A stretch of DNA of 64,000 nt from Arthrobacter sp. B1I2 (GCF_030816485.1 NZ_JAUSYC010000001.1:2728001-2792000); one strand, 5' to 3'. Counted from the stretch's first letter, positions 42,842 to 51,320 are shown. Translations and numbers: made by a program. Notes: generated from the letters alone by a model not told the origin.

Positions 42842-45800
42842 ATGGGGGGAAGAAGGAAGTTGAACTGGAACCCCTGGCCGAAAGCAGATGAGAAGGGTCT
42901 AGCTCGTTACGTTCTTCCCTCGATCGGTGAGAAAGTGAAAGTTCGCCCGTCCGGCGGCCGCTCGGCAGCAGACCTACATGCCGCCGGAGATTATCGCGCG
43001 CTTACGCGAGCGATCTATGAAGCGCTATGTCAGAGGGATATCCACTGGTCGCGTGCCTCGTATCATCCTGATAGCAAGTCGCAGGTAATTCGTCACCCGG
43101 AGTCCATTCTGAATGGGTCCGGTGAAGGAACTTGCCTAGATCTAGCGTTGCTTTTTGCCGGAGTGCTGCTTGGATACGGATTATTGCCGCTCGTGGTGGT
43201 TCTAGACGGCCATGCCCTGGTAGCCGTTAGTTTGACCAGCGAGCGAAGGAAGAGTGACAGCACCCAGCGCGAGCAAAGCATTGACGATGGCGGTGAGGGG
43301 ACATGGTGGGTAGATTCTGGTGTTTTGAACGACTCAAAAGTCTTGAAGCATCTCGTTGACAGGGGTACCTACGAAATAATCGAGTGCACGGGGTTTTCGC
43401 GAACTATAGATTCGACGATTAACTCTTTTCCTGAAGACCGAGGAAGAGTCGATGGATTATTATCTTGGCAACAAGCAGTATCTGCTGGACGGGCGCAACT
43501 TGAGGTTACTACTCGGGCCTTTCGTTTTGCCGTTGATCCGGGCTATTTACAGGACATCCTTAAGATTGGGATTCACCTGTCAGAACCTTACTCTGCCAAG
43601 TTGGAGTTGGATGACGGCGCCGCTAGGCGGCTACTCAAGTCCTCTCGCCGCCTATTTGATGACTTGACTCGGCAAATGGCTGGCCCCAAGTCAGATCAGT
43701 CCAATCTTGCCGCGGCCGCAGCTTCTATGTATGTTCGACGTGAATGCCAAGATGAATTGCTCAGGAAACTGGTTACTCCGGGAAGCCAGCCACAAATTCT
43801 GTCGGGCGAGGCGGGCCACGGTAAGAGCAGTCTCCTCTGGGACTTGACACGTGAGCTATCTTCGGCACCGCAAGTCACTGCCTTATTGATTTCTTCAGGC
43901 TGGCTGTCGCCAACGGGTCATGAACCGCCCTTGTTCAGCATCCTCGAAGTTATTGAATCTACTCGAAGTTTTCGCGCCTCTCACTCCAACGTTGTCGTTC
44001 TCCTGGATACTGCGGACTTGCTCCTCCACAACGAGAACTCAGTCCATCGAACTCATGAACTTATTGAGTCTCTAGTTGAGTTGAGCGTAGGGGTAATAGT
44101 TGCGGTAAGGCCCCAGGAACAGCAGGAACTCAGGGAAGGTTTAGGCCAAATAACAAGCCTCGGTGCTTTCTCAGCGACCGAACGCGACCGCGCTGTGGCA
44201 GCTTTGATGAAGCGGCACTTTCCTCATTATCCAGAGGAGCAGGGGCTGGAGCTGGTTAAAAAGGCGGTAGCCAGGGGACTCGCGGTAGTTGAGATATCCG
44301 AGTCGCCCTTTCTTTTGAAGCTGCTGTTTGAGCTGGCGGGAGATGTCCTGCCGTCGATGGAAATAGACATCACGGGGCTGTACCGCCAATATTGGGAACG
44401 CCGTATTAAGTCTGATTTTCGGGGAATGGTCGGAGTGCCGAGCAAGGATCTGACGGCATTAGCTGGCCACGCCGGGATAGCTATGCTTGCCGAGGGCACT
44501 CCGGAGCCGCAGAACTTTGCGTTGGACATGGCGCTCAGCCAGATCCGACAGCACCTACATCTGCCGGAATCAGGGATTGACGATGACCTCGCGACGTTGG
44601 TACAGCGAGGGGTCTTGATACGTGATGGTGAACGGACTCGCTACATGCACCAGACACTCTTCGAGTACTGCGCCGCCATGGGGCTTGCTTACAGGGGGGG
44701 TAGTCGTGAACTCATTCGGCTCGTAAATATCGCTTTTGATTTTCCAGAGGACTACTTTATCGGGACCGTTCTGGAGCAGCTCCTAACGATAATGGCAGGA
44801 CAGCCGTCAGCGCGTGCCGTAGTAACCAAAGAACTGGATCGGCTTTTGAAAAGCAATAACGATGCACTTAAGCAACTAGGGGTGCTTTCGTGGGTACATG
44901 ATCCAAGTATTGTTGCTGACATAGAAACACCCTTACGGTCACTACCGAGCACGGCTGTCATCCGCTTTGTTCGCATTATACCTCGGGTGTGGGGCATGAA
45001 CATTAGCGATTTGCGGTTTGCCTTCGGACTTGTCTGGAACAGAAAAGAGAGTAGCTGCAAACACGAAGTTGTAAGGGCCCTTGGCCGCCTAGCCCGCAGC
45101 CAACCTTTAGAGATCGCGGAACTGGTCAAAGAGCTAAAATGCATCGAATACTTTACTTCGGCGGGGAGGGTGACTCTTTCCAATCCTAGGCAGTTATTCG
45201 ACTTGGTTTTTGCATTGGGCAAAGTAGCACCCGACATGGTTTCGGAGTCGGTACTGCGCCTCTTCGGAGCCATTGAATATCCTGAATCTCGCATATTGCT
45301 GATCAACCTCGTGGCCGAGCATTGGGGAGCCATTGGTAGTCAATCGCTCCACGACGAGATCATTGTGATGCTTCGCCAGGAACAAGCAGAGAACGATGAT
45401 GAACGGGGGAGGAGTGTCCGTGACGCCCTGGGAGCCCTGTTGTTCGCCTTCTGGACCAACCAAGAGGGCGTCGAGACGGAATCTAAGGCCGAAGCCAATG
45501 CCGCTTGGGTCTCAAGGGCAGCGGAAATACGCGAATCTCTAGTTGCTGACCCAAGGGACGTGGTCGCTGGAGCGGGTCTATTCGCGCTTGCCCGCCATTT
45601 GTGCTCCGATGACTTGACCGAGGAGCACATACGGCGGGTCTTGGACGAAATTTGGGCTATCGAGGATCTACAAGCGCAAAGGAAGCTCGTCAGCAATCTG
45701 TTGGCCCCACTTCTGATAGAAGATGGGCTCGCACGGCAAGTGCTAGTTCCTAAGCTTGCCGAACAGCTAGATCAGCTTCCAGTCACACCGAACGCTGATG

Positions 45801-47050
45801 TACTGTCCCCAGCCCAAAGTTGGGCATCAGTTGCTCGGTCTGTGCTTGAAGATGAGCGCCTAGATCCAGAAGTGATACGAGCAGTGGTGTCCCGAATGAC
45901 GTTACGCTGCGAAGAGCTTTGGCTTAGCCGGGACTACCTCGTGTCGCTTCTTTCGCAGGCAGTTCGGGGGAACATCCCAAGTGCCCGGGAAGCCATTAGG
46001 GAGATAGCTGCCGATCCTGAAGTTCTTGGCCCCGCTGACCAGACTAAGTTCGCCAACGAGTGCCTACGTCACGCCTCGAAGGATCCAGCGCTGACTCTCG
46101 CCTACGTTGCTGTGGCTACCCATAGAGGCGACACGGGGGGCATCTCAGTAGCCGTTCGGGATGCCTCGCTGGCCGAAGCCTTCAAGCAGGAGAAAACTCG
46201 CCTGGCGGGCTTTGTCGAGGTACGGCTCCGTGGGAATGACACCGAGCAACGTCAAGCGTTGAACTTGTGGAGTCGACTTCAGCGGGCTCGTGTGGTGGAT
46301 GTCAGTCTGGAAGATCTGGTGGGTGTCATGCCAACACTCCGTCATCCGACCGTGAAGGCAAGCGCCCTGTCGATGGTTCCGCTCACAGTTTCCGCGCATC
46401 CAGGTGACTATGATGCCGCTGTTGAGTTTCTGGGGAGGTTCGTTGCCGTGCAAGATGGAATAACTGTTACTCCTGCGGAAAGTTCCCGTTCGAATAAGCC
46501 GGGGGTATTGGACGCGGCCGCCGCTTCCCTAAGGCTAGTTTTGGCGGAGCATGGTCCTCCCTCGTGCTGGCCCATGTTAAGGGCTTTGATAGCTACGCCG
46601 AAACACACCGGTAAGGAGCCGCACGAAGCATCTGTTTTCCTAGCCGGAAACAAGTTTATTAGAAGGACTTTTGACGTAAACGGTGGAAATTTTGCCGTCG
46701 GATGTTTTATCGATTTGGGAGCCCTGATACCAACGCTCGGTTTCAGACATGCCCAGATTGAGGCTGCAAGTAACTGCCTTTATTCGGCAGCTCAGCTCAT
46801 CATCCGCGAGTCTTCCGCGGACGCTCTGGGCGTGCTTGTTCGATCCCTACCTCAACACCCTCGGCATCTAGCCGAAGTTATTTCGCGACTTTCATTGCAC
46901 CTTCGGAGAACTACCGTTCGACCCATTTTTGAGGAGATGCTTACGCACGGGCGGCTCGGTATACTGGCAGACTACATATCGCACAACCTTCGAAACAATT
47001 TTGTGGGAGTGGTAGGGGGTGCATTGCCCGAGTTGCTCGAGCCCGCCTAA
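42842..47050 (+). CDS. peptidase-like domain - STAND NTPase - helical repeat protein (predicted defence sensor)
   Basis: 1,402 residues counted from an ATG at 42842. A TTG six codons later lies close to where its relative starts and is an alternative. Residues about 8-245 closely match the N-terminus of the WD40 STAND protein: PWPKADEKGLARYV, GEGTCLDLALLFAGVLLGYG (Cys98, Asp100), VVLDGHALVAVSL (His124), and IIECTG near 180. A STAND NTPase follows with Walker A LSGEAGHGKSSLLWDL (Lys328) and Walker B SNVVVLLDTADLLL (Asp389). The remaining ~750 residues are alpha-helical, repeat-like and without WD motifs (HEAT/ARM-like by appearance). The same effector-like head on a different sensor suggests paralogous immune NTPases recognising different triggers (inference). 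It stands alone on the plus strand after dprA. Confidence 0.85.
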   Translation: MGGRRKLNWNPWPKADEKGLARYVLPSIGEKVKVRPSGGRSAADLHAAGDYRALTRAIYEALCQRDIHWSRASYHPDSKSQVIRHPESILNGSGEGTCLDLALLFAGVLLGYGLLPLVVVLDGHALVAVSLTSERRKSDSTQREQSIDDGGEGTWWVDSGVLNDSKVLKHLVDRGTYEIIECTGFSRTIDSTINSFPEDRGRVDGLLSWQQAVSAGRAQLEVTTRAFRFAVDPGYLQDILKIGIHLSEPYSAKLELDDGAARRLLKSSRRLFDDLTRQMAGPKSDQSNLAAAAASMYVRRECQDELLRKLVTPGSQPQILSGEAGHGKSSLLWDLTRELSSAPQVTALLISSGWLSPTGHEPPLFSILEVIESTRSFRASHSNVVVLLDTADLLLHNENSVHRTHELIESLVELSVGVIVAVRPQEQQELREGLGQITSLGAFSATERDRAVAALMKRHFPHYPEEQGLELVKKAVARGLAVVEISESPFLLKLLFELAGDVLPSMEIDITGLYRQYWERRIKSDFRGMVGVPSKDLTALAGHAGIAMLAEGTPEPQNFALDMALSQIRQHLHLPESGIDDDLATLVQRGVLIRDGERTRYMHQTLFEYCAAMGLAYRGGSRELIRLVNIAFDFPEDYFIGTVLEQLLTIMAGQPSARAVVTKELDRLLKSNNDALKQLGVLSWVHDPSIVADIETPLRSLPSTAVIRFVRIIPRVWGMNISDLRFAFGLVWNRKESSCKHEVVRALGRLARSQPLEIAELVKELKCIEYFTSAGRVTLSNPRQLFDLVFALGKVAPDMVSESVLRLFGAIEYPESRILLINLVAEHWGAIGSQSLHDEIIVMLRQEQAENDDERGRSVRDALGALLFAFWTNQEGVETESKAEANAAWVSRAAEIRESLVADPRDVVAGAGLFALARHLCSDDLTEEHIRRVLDEIWAIEDLQAQRKLVSNLLAPLLIEDGLARQVLVPKLAEQLDQLPVTPNADVLSPAQSWASVARSVLEDERLDPEVIRAVVSRMTLRCEELWLSRDYLVSLLSQAVRGNIPSAREAIREIAADPEVLGPADQTKFANECLRHASKDPALTLAYVAVATHRGDTGGISVAVRDASLAEAFKQEKTRLAGFVEVRLRGNDTEQRQALNLWSRLQRARVVDVSLEDLVGVMPTLRHPTVKASALSMVPLTVSAHPGDYDAAVEFLGRFVAVQDGITVTPAESSRSNKPGVLDAAAASLRLVLAEHGPPSCWPMLRALIATPKHTGKEPHEASVFLAGNKFIRRTFDVNGGNFAVGCFIDLGALIPTLGFRHAQIEAASNCLYSAAQLIIRESSADALGVLVRSLPQHPRHLAEVISRLSLHLRRTTVRPIFEEMLTHGRLGILADYISHNLRNNFVGVVGGALPELLEPA

Positions 47051-47328
47051 CAGTTCCTTCACCACGCGTGGCTAGGTCGATAACGTTGCTTTTCGTGTGT
47101 TAGGTGTCCTAATCCGCTCTCCAGCTGCGCAGGTCCCCCCCCCGCCGTTGCCAGGGAGCATCAGGACCTCGAACGCTCTCACCGCTTGTAGGAACAACAC
47201 ACGTCGGCGTCTACCATTCCTCTGAGCTAGCTTTCCCCGATCAAGGCCGTTTTAGCGGCGCTGGCCAATCCGCATTAAGGCCGTCGTTCCATTGCCTGTC
47301 TTTTGATTCCTCATTGATTTGGGCCAAG

Positions 47329-47757
47329 TCATAGGCTTGTCCTGTCCTGTCCTGTCCTGTCCTGTCCTATGTCGTCACGTGATTCTTCGTGTGACTCGTC
47401 ACGTGACGCAGTCACATCCCTTTTCCGGTCTCGGTAGTCCTTTGAACGTTTCCGGTCCAGTTCTCTCCGGCGTTCGAGCCCCTCCAGTTGATCCCGGCTC
47501 GTTTGGGTTGCCTTGTAGTCCACGATCTGCCATCCTCCGCCCCTACGTACCTGCCAGAGCCTGAGTTCGACTAGTCGGGCCGCTTCGTCGACAGACACAT
47601 CAGGTATGAATTGCAGATCTTCATCAGATATTTTCCCATCCGAACGGTTGGCGACAGCCCAGGCGAGGGTGTTGACGTAGGTCCGATAGCCCTTGTCACT
47701 GAGTCGCCGGAAGCGACCGTCATTCAGCCAACGCTCCGGGAATCGTGCGTCAGTCAC
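47329..47757 (-). CDS. hypothetical island protein with a pentanucleotide repeat at its 3' end
   Basis: 142 residues from a GTG at 47757. The first ~85 residues (FPERWLNDGRFRRLSDKGYR, then YVNTLAWAVANRSDGKISDE, and VSVDEAARLVELRLWQVRRG) resemble the winged-helix N-terminus of phage/ICE replication or replisome-organiser proteins (weak family call). The C-terminus is highly charged and ends in GQDRTGQDRTSL, encoded by six tandem GGACA units. It lies downstream of the AlpA-like gene on the same strand. Confidence 0.65.
   Translation of the reverse strand: MTDARFPERWLNDGRFRRLSDKGYRTYVNTLAWAVANRSDGKISDEDLQFIPDVSVDEAARLVELRLWQVRRGGGWQIVDYKATQTSRDQLEGLERRRELDRKRSKDYRDRKRDVTASRDESHEESRDDIGQDRTGQDRTSL
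47338..47367. repeat. six tandem TGTCC pentanucleotides
   Basis: An exact 30-bp array of six 5-base units inside the 3' end of the 47329-47757 coding frame. Five is not a multiple of three, so each gain or loss of a unit changes the reading frame and the protein's C-terminus. Confidence 0.95.
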
Positions 47758-47836
47758 TGTCCGGGTCCTGCCGTTCCCCTTGCCTTCTGCCGCCTACGCT
47801 CGACCCCGGACTCGCAGTCAAAGCGCGCACCGATTC

Positions 47837-48046
47837 TTATGTGAGTTCGACATGCTGGGCGAGCCACGCATCCACCTGAGATTTGCGAAACCGAATGGTC
47901 GCTGCGCCGATCTTTATTGCGGGGGGTCCCTGCTTCCGGTGACGCAACATGTAGAGAGACTGCACAGGAATGGCGAGGTAATCGGCCAGCTGAGCGGTAG
48001 TCATCAGAGGATCGTTGCCGTATGCGTCCGTGTTCAAAGACTTCAT
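47837..48046 (-). CDS. AlpA/excisionase-like DNA-binding protein
   Basis: 69 residues from an ATG at 48046 with AAGGA five bases upstream. HTH_17-type domain: MTTAQLADYLAIPVQSLYML, then RHRKQGPPAIKIGAATIRF with RKSQVDAWLAQH at the end. This is the usual small excisionase/regulator found beside tyrosine integrases in actinobacterial integrative elements. It probably sets excision directionality together with the integrase 700 bp to its right. Confidence 0.88.
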   Translation of the reverse strand: MKSLNTDAYGNDPLMTTAQLADYLAIPVQSLYMLRHRKQGPPAIKIGAATIRFRKSQVDAWLAQHVELT

Positions 48047-48117
48047 GTGATTCCTTCATCCCTATCACGGTTTTTAGTTACAGCAGGTACTGCATACCGA
48101 TGACAGTAAGAGAAACT

Positions 48118-48741
48118 GGCCTGGCTTGACCGTGGCACCGGACGAGTGATTCGCCGCTACAAACACGAGAAGCCCGGGGACCTGGTCATGTGGACATCAA
48201 GAAACTCGGCCGGATCCCGGGCGGTGGCGGGCCCAGGGCCTTCGGCAGGGCCGCCGGCTGGCGCAACAGAACCGGCTCCGCAGCCAACCGCCGACCGGGG
48301 TACCACTACCTCCACAACGCCGTCGATGACCGCTCCAGACTCGCGTACACCGAGATCCTGTCCGATGAGAAGAAAGAAACGGCAGCCGGTTTCTGGGAAC
48401 GCGCCAACGCCTTCTTTGAATCCCGCGGCGTCAGCGTTAAACGGGTTCTGACGGACAACGGCCCCTGCTACCGCTCCCACGCCTTCAAAGACGCTCTTGG
48501 CCCGGACATCAAGCACAAATACACCCGCCCGTACCGTCCTCAGACCAACGGCAAGGTCGAGCGCTACAACCGCACCCTGCTCGACGAATGGGCCTACGCC
48601 CGCCCCTACCAATCAGAGGCAGAGCGTGTTGCCGCTTTCCCCGCCTGGCTGCACCACTACAATCACCACCGAGGCCACACCTCACTCCAAGGTCAGCCAC
48701 CAGCCAGCCGCGTCACCAACCTCTCAGGTCAATACAGCTAG
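48118..48741 (+). pseudogene. IS481-family transposase remnant
   Basis: The 3' part of an IS481/rve-type transposase. It starts abruptly near 48118 with RGTGRVIRRYKHEKPGDLV, then needs a one-base correction near 48187 (GGTCATGTGG, expected GGTCCATGTGG) to continue as DIKKLGRIPGGG. It then keeps the DDE core (YHYLHNAVDDRSRLAYTEIL; RVLTDNGPCYRSHAF; YRPQTNGKVERYNRTLLDEW) to a TAG at 48739. The 5' portion and left inverted repeat are missing. Inactive. Confidence 0.9.
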
Positions 48742-48743
48742 CA

Positions 48744-49910
48744 GTGGGCAGTTGGGGGAAGGTCAGTCGGACGGCGCTCGGAACCAAGAAATGGAGAGCT
48801 CGCGCAAGATTTCGGGACTTCTCAGGGGTCACGAAAACTGTCGAAGCATGGGGCCAGAGTGGCGCGGAAGCGCAACGACGGTTGGAGAGCGAGCTGCGCA
48901 ACCGTGTGGCTTCAGCGGGTCCAGGAATCACTGGCGACACCCGGCTCTCATTGCTGGGCGAGTTGTGGCTGGCGGAAGTTGCGCAGGCTGGGCTGACGGC
49001 TCAGACGGTAGACCGATACAGGGATGCTTTCAAAAAGGTGGTGATGCCCGGATTGGGCGGCCTACGAGCCCGGGAAGCCACGGTGTCCGCGGTGGACAGG
49101 TTCCTGAAGACCGTTGCCGCCAAGACGCCAGCACAGGCAAAACAAGCTCGGGTGGTCTTGAACGGGATCCTAGGAATGGCTGCCCGTCACGACGCTATTC
49201 GATGCAATCCTGTAAGGGACACTCGTCTGCCTCGTCAAGCTCGAAAACCTGTCCGCGCGCTGTCAGTAGATGACGGTGAAGCCCTAAGGCGGGGAGTCCA
49301 GATGTGGCAAAACGACCCACACCAGATGGGACCTAGGCGCGCGCCCGACCTGTTGGATGCCGTAGACCTAATGCTGGCCACAAGATGCCGAATAGGAGAA
49401 ATATGTGCCCTTCGTTGGAGCGATGTGGACCTTTCGGTCACTCCGGCCACAGCTACCATCAGCGGCACAGTCGTCCGGATTGCAGGCCAAGGACTAGTAA
49501 GACAACCCACACCCAAAACTGCCGCTGGGCATCGGACTGTTACTCTGCCAAGATTCGCAGTTGACACCTTGCTCCGTCGACAAGTTCAAGGATGGCCCAA
49601 TGCCCATAACGTAGTTTTCCCTAGCTCCTCGGGAACGCTGCGTGATCCCCACAACCTGCGAAGACAATGGCGGGACGCCAGACATGCCGCAGGCTTCGAT
49701 TGGGTAATACCTCACAGCTTCCGTAAGACGGTGGCAACAATGATTGACAGGGAAGCCGGGACGAAGGAGGCGGCCGCTGTCCTAGGTCATTCTGCAGTGG
49801 CTGTGACGGCGGAGCGATACGTCGAGCGGCCTGCCGTAGCCCCGGATACGTCCGGCCTTCTGGAGGTCTTGGGGCAAAAAATAGAGTGTTTGGGCGAAAA
49901 GCGCGAGTAA
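48744..49910 (+). CDS. tyrosine recombinase (island integrase)
   Basis: 388 residues from a GTG at 48744, two bases after the IS481 relic; this start gives the usual integrase opening (GSWGKVSRTALGTKKWRARA). An N-terminal arm-binding and SAM-like core-binding region (about 70-165) is followed by the catalytic domain. Catalytic residues are Arg216 (ATRCRIGEICALRW), Lys258, His324 and Arg327 (PHSFRKTVATM), His349 (VLGHS) and Tyr359 (AERYVE); all are present. It lies next to the intact tRNA-Lys, as expected for the enzyme that inserted this island. No ribosome-binding site is visible upstream because the IS relic occupies that DNA, so expression may be altered. Confidence 0.93.
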   Translation: MGSWGKVSRTALGTKKWRARARFRDFSGVTKTVEAWGQSGAEAQRRLESELRNRVASAGPGITGDTRLSLLGELWLAEVAQAGLTAQTVDRYRDAFKKVVMPGLGGLRAREATVSAVDRFLKTVAAKTPAQAKQARVVLNGILGMAARHDAIRCNPVRDTRLPRQARKPVRALSVDDGEALRRGVQMWQNDPHQMGPRRAPDLLDAVDLMLATRCRIGEICALRWSDVDLSVTPATATISGTVVRIAGQGLVRQPTPKTAAGHRTVTLPRFAVDTLLRRQVQGWPNAHNVVFPSSSGTLRDPHNLRRQWRDARHAAGFDWVIPHSFRKTVATMIDREAGTKEAAAVLGHSAVAVTAERYVERPAVAPDTSGLLEVLGQKIECLGEKRE

Positions 49911-49942
49911 ATGTGGGGTTACGCCGCTGCGAGCGGAAAGCA

Positions 49943-49981
49943 AAAGGCCCTGATCTTACGTTTCCGCAGATCAGGGCCTTT
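49943..49981. terminator. terminator shared by integrase and tRNA-Lys
   Basis: Perfect 14-bp stem AAAGGCCCTGATCT/AGATCAGGGCCTTT with an 11-base loop, flanked by A and T runs so it can work in both directions. It was brought in with the island's tRNA 3' end and replaces the native hairpin now at 25484-25527. Confidence 0.88.
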
Positions 49982-49984
49982 CTA

Positions 49985-50021
49985 TGGTGCACCCCCCGGG
50001 ACTTGAACCCGGAACCCATTG
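49985..50021 (-). repeat. right attachment site within tRNA-Lys
   Basis: 29-bp core 49993-50021 identical to 25540-25568; the flanking TGGTGCAC differs from the left copy by one additional C. It marks the island/chromosome junction in the tRNA. Confidence 0.9.
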
Positions 50022-50060
50022 ATTAAGAGTCAATTGCTCTGCCAATTGAGCTAGAGGTGC
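49985..50060 (-). tRNA. tRNA-Lys (anticodon CTT), reconstituted by the island
   Basis: A 76-base cloverleaf including encoded CCA on the minus strand. Acceptor GCACCTC pairs with GGGGTGC (one T-G), discriminator A. Anticodon stem ATTGA/TCAAT surrounds loop CTCTTAA, giving CTT. T-arm CCGGG-TTCAAGT-CCCGG. The 3' half from about 50021 leftwards belongs to the island side of the junction. Confidence 0.96.
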
Positions 50061-50173
50061 ATCTTTTTGCTTCCATCCCCGGGCTTTTTCTTTCCCGTTG
50101 ATCTCCGCAACGACATGAAACTCTACACGAACTTCTGGTGCAAGTGAAATCGGCGCCCGGGGCGGTGCACTGT

Positions 50174-51298
50174 TCAGGGGAGGGGTCCCAAAACCAGCGC
50201 AAAATCAGGGTTTTCGTTGTTCGTTAGAAGCCACAACCCTCCTTGTGGGGTTCGAATCACGTCCCGGATCCTGCCGTACGCGCCTGTGAAATAGGCCACA
50301 GGATCACCTGCGTCGGTTCCCTGAAGCGGCACCGCCCACAGCCTCTCGCCACGGAGGGCACCCAGGTACGCATGACCTCCGGAAATTTCCAGCCCGCTTG
50401 GTGAGGAGTCGCGCGTAGAGGGCCACACGACCTTTGCGTCCTGGAAATCCGCGCGGTGCGGTGCGCCGGTAACCAACGGCCAGCCGTAGTTGGCGCCCGG
50501 CACGATCAGGTTCAGTTCGTCGTCCACGTCAGGCCCGAACTCGCTGGCCCAGAGCCGGCCGGATCCATCCCAGGCCAGGCCCTGGACGTTCCGGTGCCCC
50601 AGGCTGTAAACGGCGTTACCGAACGGGTTGCCGGGCGCGGGGCTCCCGTCGGGAGTAAGGCGCAGGATTTTGCCGCCCAGGGCATTGGGGTCCTGGGGCT
50701 GTTCGCGGCGCTGGGCGTCGCCGGTGCCCACGTAGAGGAAACCGTCCGGGCCAAAGCGGATCCTGCCACCGTTGTGGGTGGTGGCCTTCGGTATTCCTGA
50801 AAACACGACTTGGAGCTGGCCCAGCGTCAGGGAACCATCGGCGTTGCCGTCGACGGTAAGCCTGATCACCCGGTTGTCCTCCCGCCCGGTCAGGTAGGCG
50901 TAGAGGTAGCGGTCCGCGTCAAACTGCGGGGAAAGCGCCAGGCCCAGCAGGCCGCCTTCTCCGGCAGGCGCCACGCCCGGCACTTTGCCCAGGCTGGTGG
51001 CCTTGCCGTCCCGTACGGCCTTCAGGAGAGCAGTTTCACGTTCGGAGATAATTGCCGTGCCATCCGGAAGGAAGACCGCAGCCCAGGGGATGCTCAACTG
51101 CAGCTCCAGGCGTTCCTGCACCACGGGGACTGGGGCGGGGACGGGGGAAGACGCAGGGGCGGGGGCAGTCGCAGGGGCGACGGCGGTTCCTGGCCGGGTG
51201 CCGGCCGTGGCCGTGCTTGTGGCCGGCGCCGGCGGCCCGGAAGTCCCCGTGCAGGCCGTCAGCACCAGGCACAAAGCCAGGCAAGGAAGGCCCGCCAC
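50174..51298 (-). CDS. PQQ-dependent sugar (glucose/sorbosone) dehydrogenase-like lipoprotein
   Basis: 374 residues from a GTG at 51298, giving a short lipoprotein signal LALCLVLTAC with lipobox Cys16. A Pro/Ala/Thr linker follows, then a six-bladed beta-propeller of the soluble GDH/sorbosone dehydrogenase family. Motifs: LSIPWAAVFLPDGTAIISER, GGLLGLALSPQFDADRYLYA, TTHNGGRIRFGPDGFLYVGT, GHRNVQGLAWDGSGRLWASE, and DDELNLIVPGANYGWPLVTG. Such enzymes oxidise aldoses outside the cell with PQQ and calcium; the substrate is uncertain. Its start codon and Shine-Dalgarno lie in the hairpin 51284-51316, 22 bases after the upstream gene's stop. Confidence 0.88.
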   Translation of the reverse strand: MAGLPCLALCLVLTACTGTSGPPAPATSTATAGTRPGTAVAPATAPAPASSPVPAPVPVVQERLELQLSIPWAAVFLPDGTAIISERETALLKAVRDGKATSLGKVPGVAPAGEGGLLGLALSPQFDADRYLYAYLTGREDNRVIRLTVDGNADGSLTLGQLQVVFSGIPKATTHNGGRIRFGPDGFLYVGTGDAQRREQPQDPNALGGKILRLTPDGSPAPGNPFGNAVYSLGHRNVQGLAWDGSGRLWASEFGPDVDDELNLIVPGANYGWPLVTGAPHRADFQDAKVVWPSTRDSSPSGLEISGGHAYLGALRGERLWAVPLQGTDAGDPVAYFTGAYGRIRDVIRTPQGGLWLLTNNENPDFALVLGPLP

Positions 51299-51316
51299 AA
51301 TGCGGCGGGCCTTCCT
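51284..51316 (-). promoter_or_regulatory. hairpin over the dehydrogenase start
   Basis: Inverted repeat AGGAAGGCCCGCC/GGCGGGCCTTCCT with a 7-base loop. The GTG start (51296-51298) sits at the stem-loop edge, and the AGGAGG Shine-Dalgarno (51314-51319) is half within the stem. It may act as a terminator of the upstream gene, a translational lock, or both. Confidence 0.5.
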
Positions 51317-51320
51317 CCTG

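Larger units (their letters stand above)
25533..50021. mobile_element. tRNA-Lys integrated genomic island, about 24.5 kb
   Basis: Bounded by the direct 29-bp core in a tRNA-Lys 3' end (25540-25568 and 49993-50021), with a tyrosine integrase at 48744-49910 next to the intact tRNA. The interior carries excisionase-like HTH genes, a serine recombinase, an IS481 relic and a series of defence-type genes. Many genes use A/T-ending codons unlike the flanking core. No capsid, tail, portal or conjugation genes are recognised. It is therefore an integrative genomic (defence) island rather than a prophage or conjugative element; whether it can still move is unknown. Confidence 0.9.

Noticed and set aside
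47051..47328. Gene or structured RNA between the second STAND gene and the repeat-containing gene
   Set aside because: Only a run of nine C near 47135-47143 stands out; no open frame or stable dyad was seen.
47338..47367. Short tandem repeats as a possible CRISPR array
   Set aside because: Units are 5 bases with no spacers and lie within a coding frame; no cas genes are present.
25533..50021. Island as a prophage or conjugative element
   Set aside because: No capsid, portal, terminase, tail, lysis, relaxase or type IV secretion genes are recognised.
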